Origin: Aquificaceae bacterium
GTDB taxonomy: Bacteria; Aquificota; Aquificia; Aquificales; Aquificaceae
Direction of reading: 5' to 3'
Assembly: GCA_015487535.1 (NCBI GenBank)
Contig: WFPN01000133.1
Span: 1 to 6,166, forward strand
DNA length: 6,166 nucleotides
Positions 5,573-6,166 of the stretch are shown in pieces. The translations under genes and the position numbers were made by a program. Numbering within the stretch: the first letter of the stretch is position 1; each line of letters starts with the position of its first letter. The notes beneath the pieces are model-generated. The model saw only the letters and a program-made list of their open reading frames with translations, had not been told where the DNA came from and ran no database searches.

Positions 5573-6166
5573 CCGGCATAAACCTCCTTTACCTGCCACC
5601 CTTCAGCATAGTGGCCAGGTTCTTCCTCACGGCCGCCTTCTTCGGCTTCTTGGGGACCTTCCTAGCCACCTACATGATCCTATCGGATAGTTTCAGCCTT
5701 CCCGCCATCGTTCACACCTACACCTTAGGTTTCATGGCTATGACCATGCTCGGTGCTCTGTTCCAGATGCTGCCCGTCGTGGCCGGGGCGGTTATAGAGG
5801 ACCCCCTGCCCAAGGCGACCTTCACCCATGTATCTTTCGGTCTGGGGGCGGTGCTCTTCGTCTTGGGATTCCTGCTCTACAATCATCCTGTGATCTACGT
5901 GGGCCTCTTGCTCATATCCGCAGCCCTGCTGTTCATAGTTCCCCTCATGCTGCTCAAGCTCTTCCTTCTTAAGAGCTATACCCCTACTTCTAGGGGTATG
6001 AAGTTCTCCCTTGCCTTCTTCCTGGCGGCGTTCTTTGTGGGTGTTCTGCTCCTGCTCACCTCAGGGGGCTTTCTTCCTGCAAGCTACGGCTACCTGCTGG
6101 AGCTCCATATGGCACTGATGCTGTGGGGGTGGGTGGCACTCCTGATAGCTTCGGTGGCCTTCCAGG
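5569..6166 (+). CDS. Polytopic membrane protein resembling NnrS or heme-copper subunit I-like proteins, 3' part missing
   Basis: ATG at 5569 overlaps the hemerythrin TGA (ATGA), with GGGAG just upstream. The frame stays open for 199 codons to the right edge. The product is very hydrophobic, with about six spans visible and a short hydrophilic loop near residues 136-144 (YTPTSRGMK). Candidate metal- or heme-binding histidines are H49 in a membrane segment (VHTYTLGFMAMTMLGALF), H87, and H180 in LELHMALMLWGW. The pattern of His followed by GFMxMTxLG, and the later HMALMLWGW, recalls NnrS-type heme-copper proteins and small relatives of oxidase subunit I. NnrS is linked to NO stress and denitrification. 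I recognise the general family style but not a specific gene. The conserved CuB pair (HH) of true subunit I is not seen in the visible part. Four-base overlap implies translational coupling to the hemerythrin. Confidence 0.8.
   Translation, partial: MTGINLLYLPPFSIVARFFLTAAFFGFLGTFLATYMILSDSFSLPAIVHTYTLGFMAMTMLGALFQMLPVVAGAVIEDPLPKATFTHVSFGLGAVLFVLGFLLYNHPVIYVGLLLISAALLFIVPLMLLKLFLLKSYTPTSRGMKFSLAFFLAAFFVGVLLLLTSGGFLPASYGYLLELHMALMLWGWVALLIASVAFQ
5978..5999 (+). repeat. Intragenic perfect 9-base inverted repeat (hairpin)
   Basis: ATACCCCTA-cttc-TAGGGGTAT forms a 9-base-pair stem with a 4-base loop inside the last membrane-protein gene. It covers the codons of the hydrophilic loop near residues 137-144. 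No T-run follows, so it is not an intrinsic terminator. It may be accidental. Confidence 0.6.

Noticed and set aside
1..6166. Mobile elements, CRISPR arrays, tRNA or rRNA genes
   Set aside because: No transposase, regularly spaced repeats, attachment-site duplications or structured RNA genes were seen on either strand.

Overview
The window carries two divergent operons around an AT-rich control region at about 3009-3163. Both operons run off the window edges. Coding density is very high: spacings run from -4 to +13 bases and nearly every gene has a strong purine-rich ribosome binding site. The sequence is moderately GC-rich, with heavy use of ATA (Ile) and AGG/AGA (Arg) codons. This, with the gene content, suggests a thermophilic chemolithotrophic bacterium, perhaps an Aquificota-like lineage. 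That placement is inferred from style and gene content, not from a marker gene.

Left operon (minus strand, from 2995 to the left edge). It encodes a 57-residue single-span membrane protein resembling oxidase subunit IIa, a CuA-bearing subunit II, a B-family (ba3-like) heme-copper oxidoreductase subunit I, and a SCO/SenC copper-delivery protein cut by the left edge. Subunit I aligns closely with Thermus ba3 oxidase from memory, and all CuB and high-spin heme histidines are present. Two near-invariant residues are changed. The cross-linked active-site Tyr is Gln239, and the second His of the HFH motif, an axial ligand of the low-spin heme, is Lys391. Loss of the Tyr is typical of heme-copper NO reductases, so NO reduction is a real alternative to O2 reduction.

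Right operon (plus strand, from 3176 to the right edge). It encodes a 649-residue fusion, a hemerythrin-like protein, and a polytopic membrane protein that continues past the right edge. The fusion combines diheme cytochrome b, a 2[4Fe-4S] ferredoxin, an MvhD-like iron-sulfur domain, one more membrane span and a probable periplasmic domain. The last protein recalls NnrS or heme-copper subunit I-like proteins. It has no stop codon in the window and its start overlaps the hemerythrin stop.

Working hypothesis (inference): the two operons form one respiratory or NO-handling module. The cytochrome b fusion would exchange electrons between the quinone pool and cytoplasmic iron-sulfur carriers. The CuA-type enzyme would reduce NO or O2 with electrons from a cytochrome c not seen here. 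SCO would metallate CuA, and the hemerythrin and the last membrane protein would handle O2 or NO. The most notable observations are the double active-site substitution in subunit I and the domain fusion in the cytochrome b protein.
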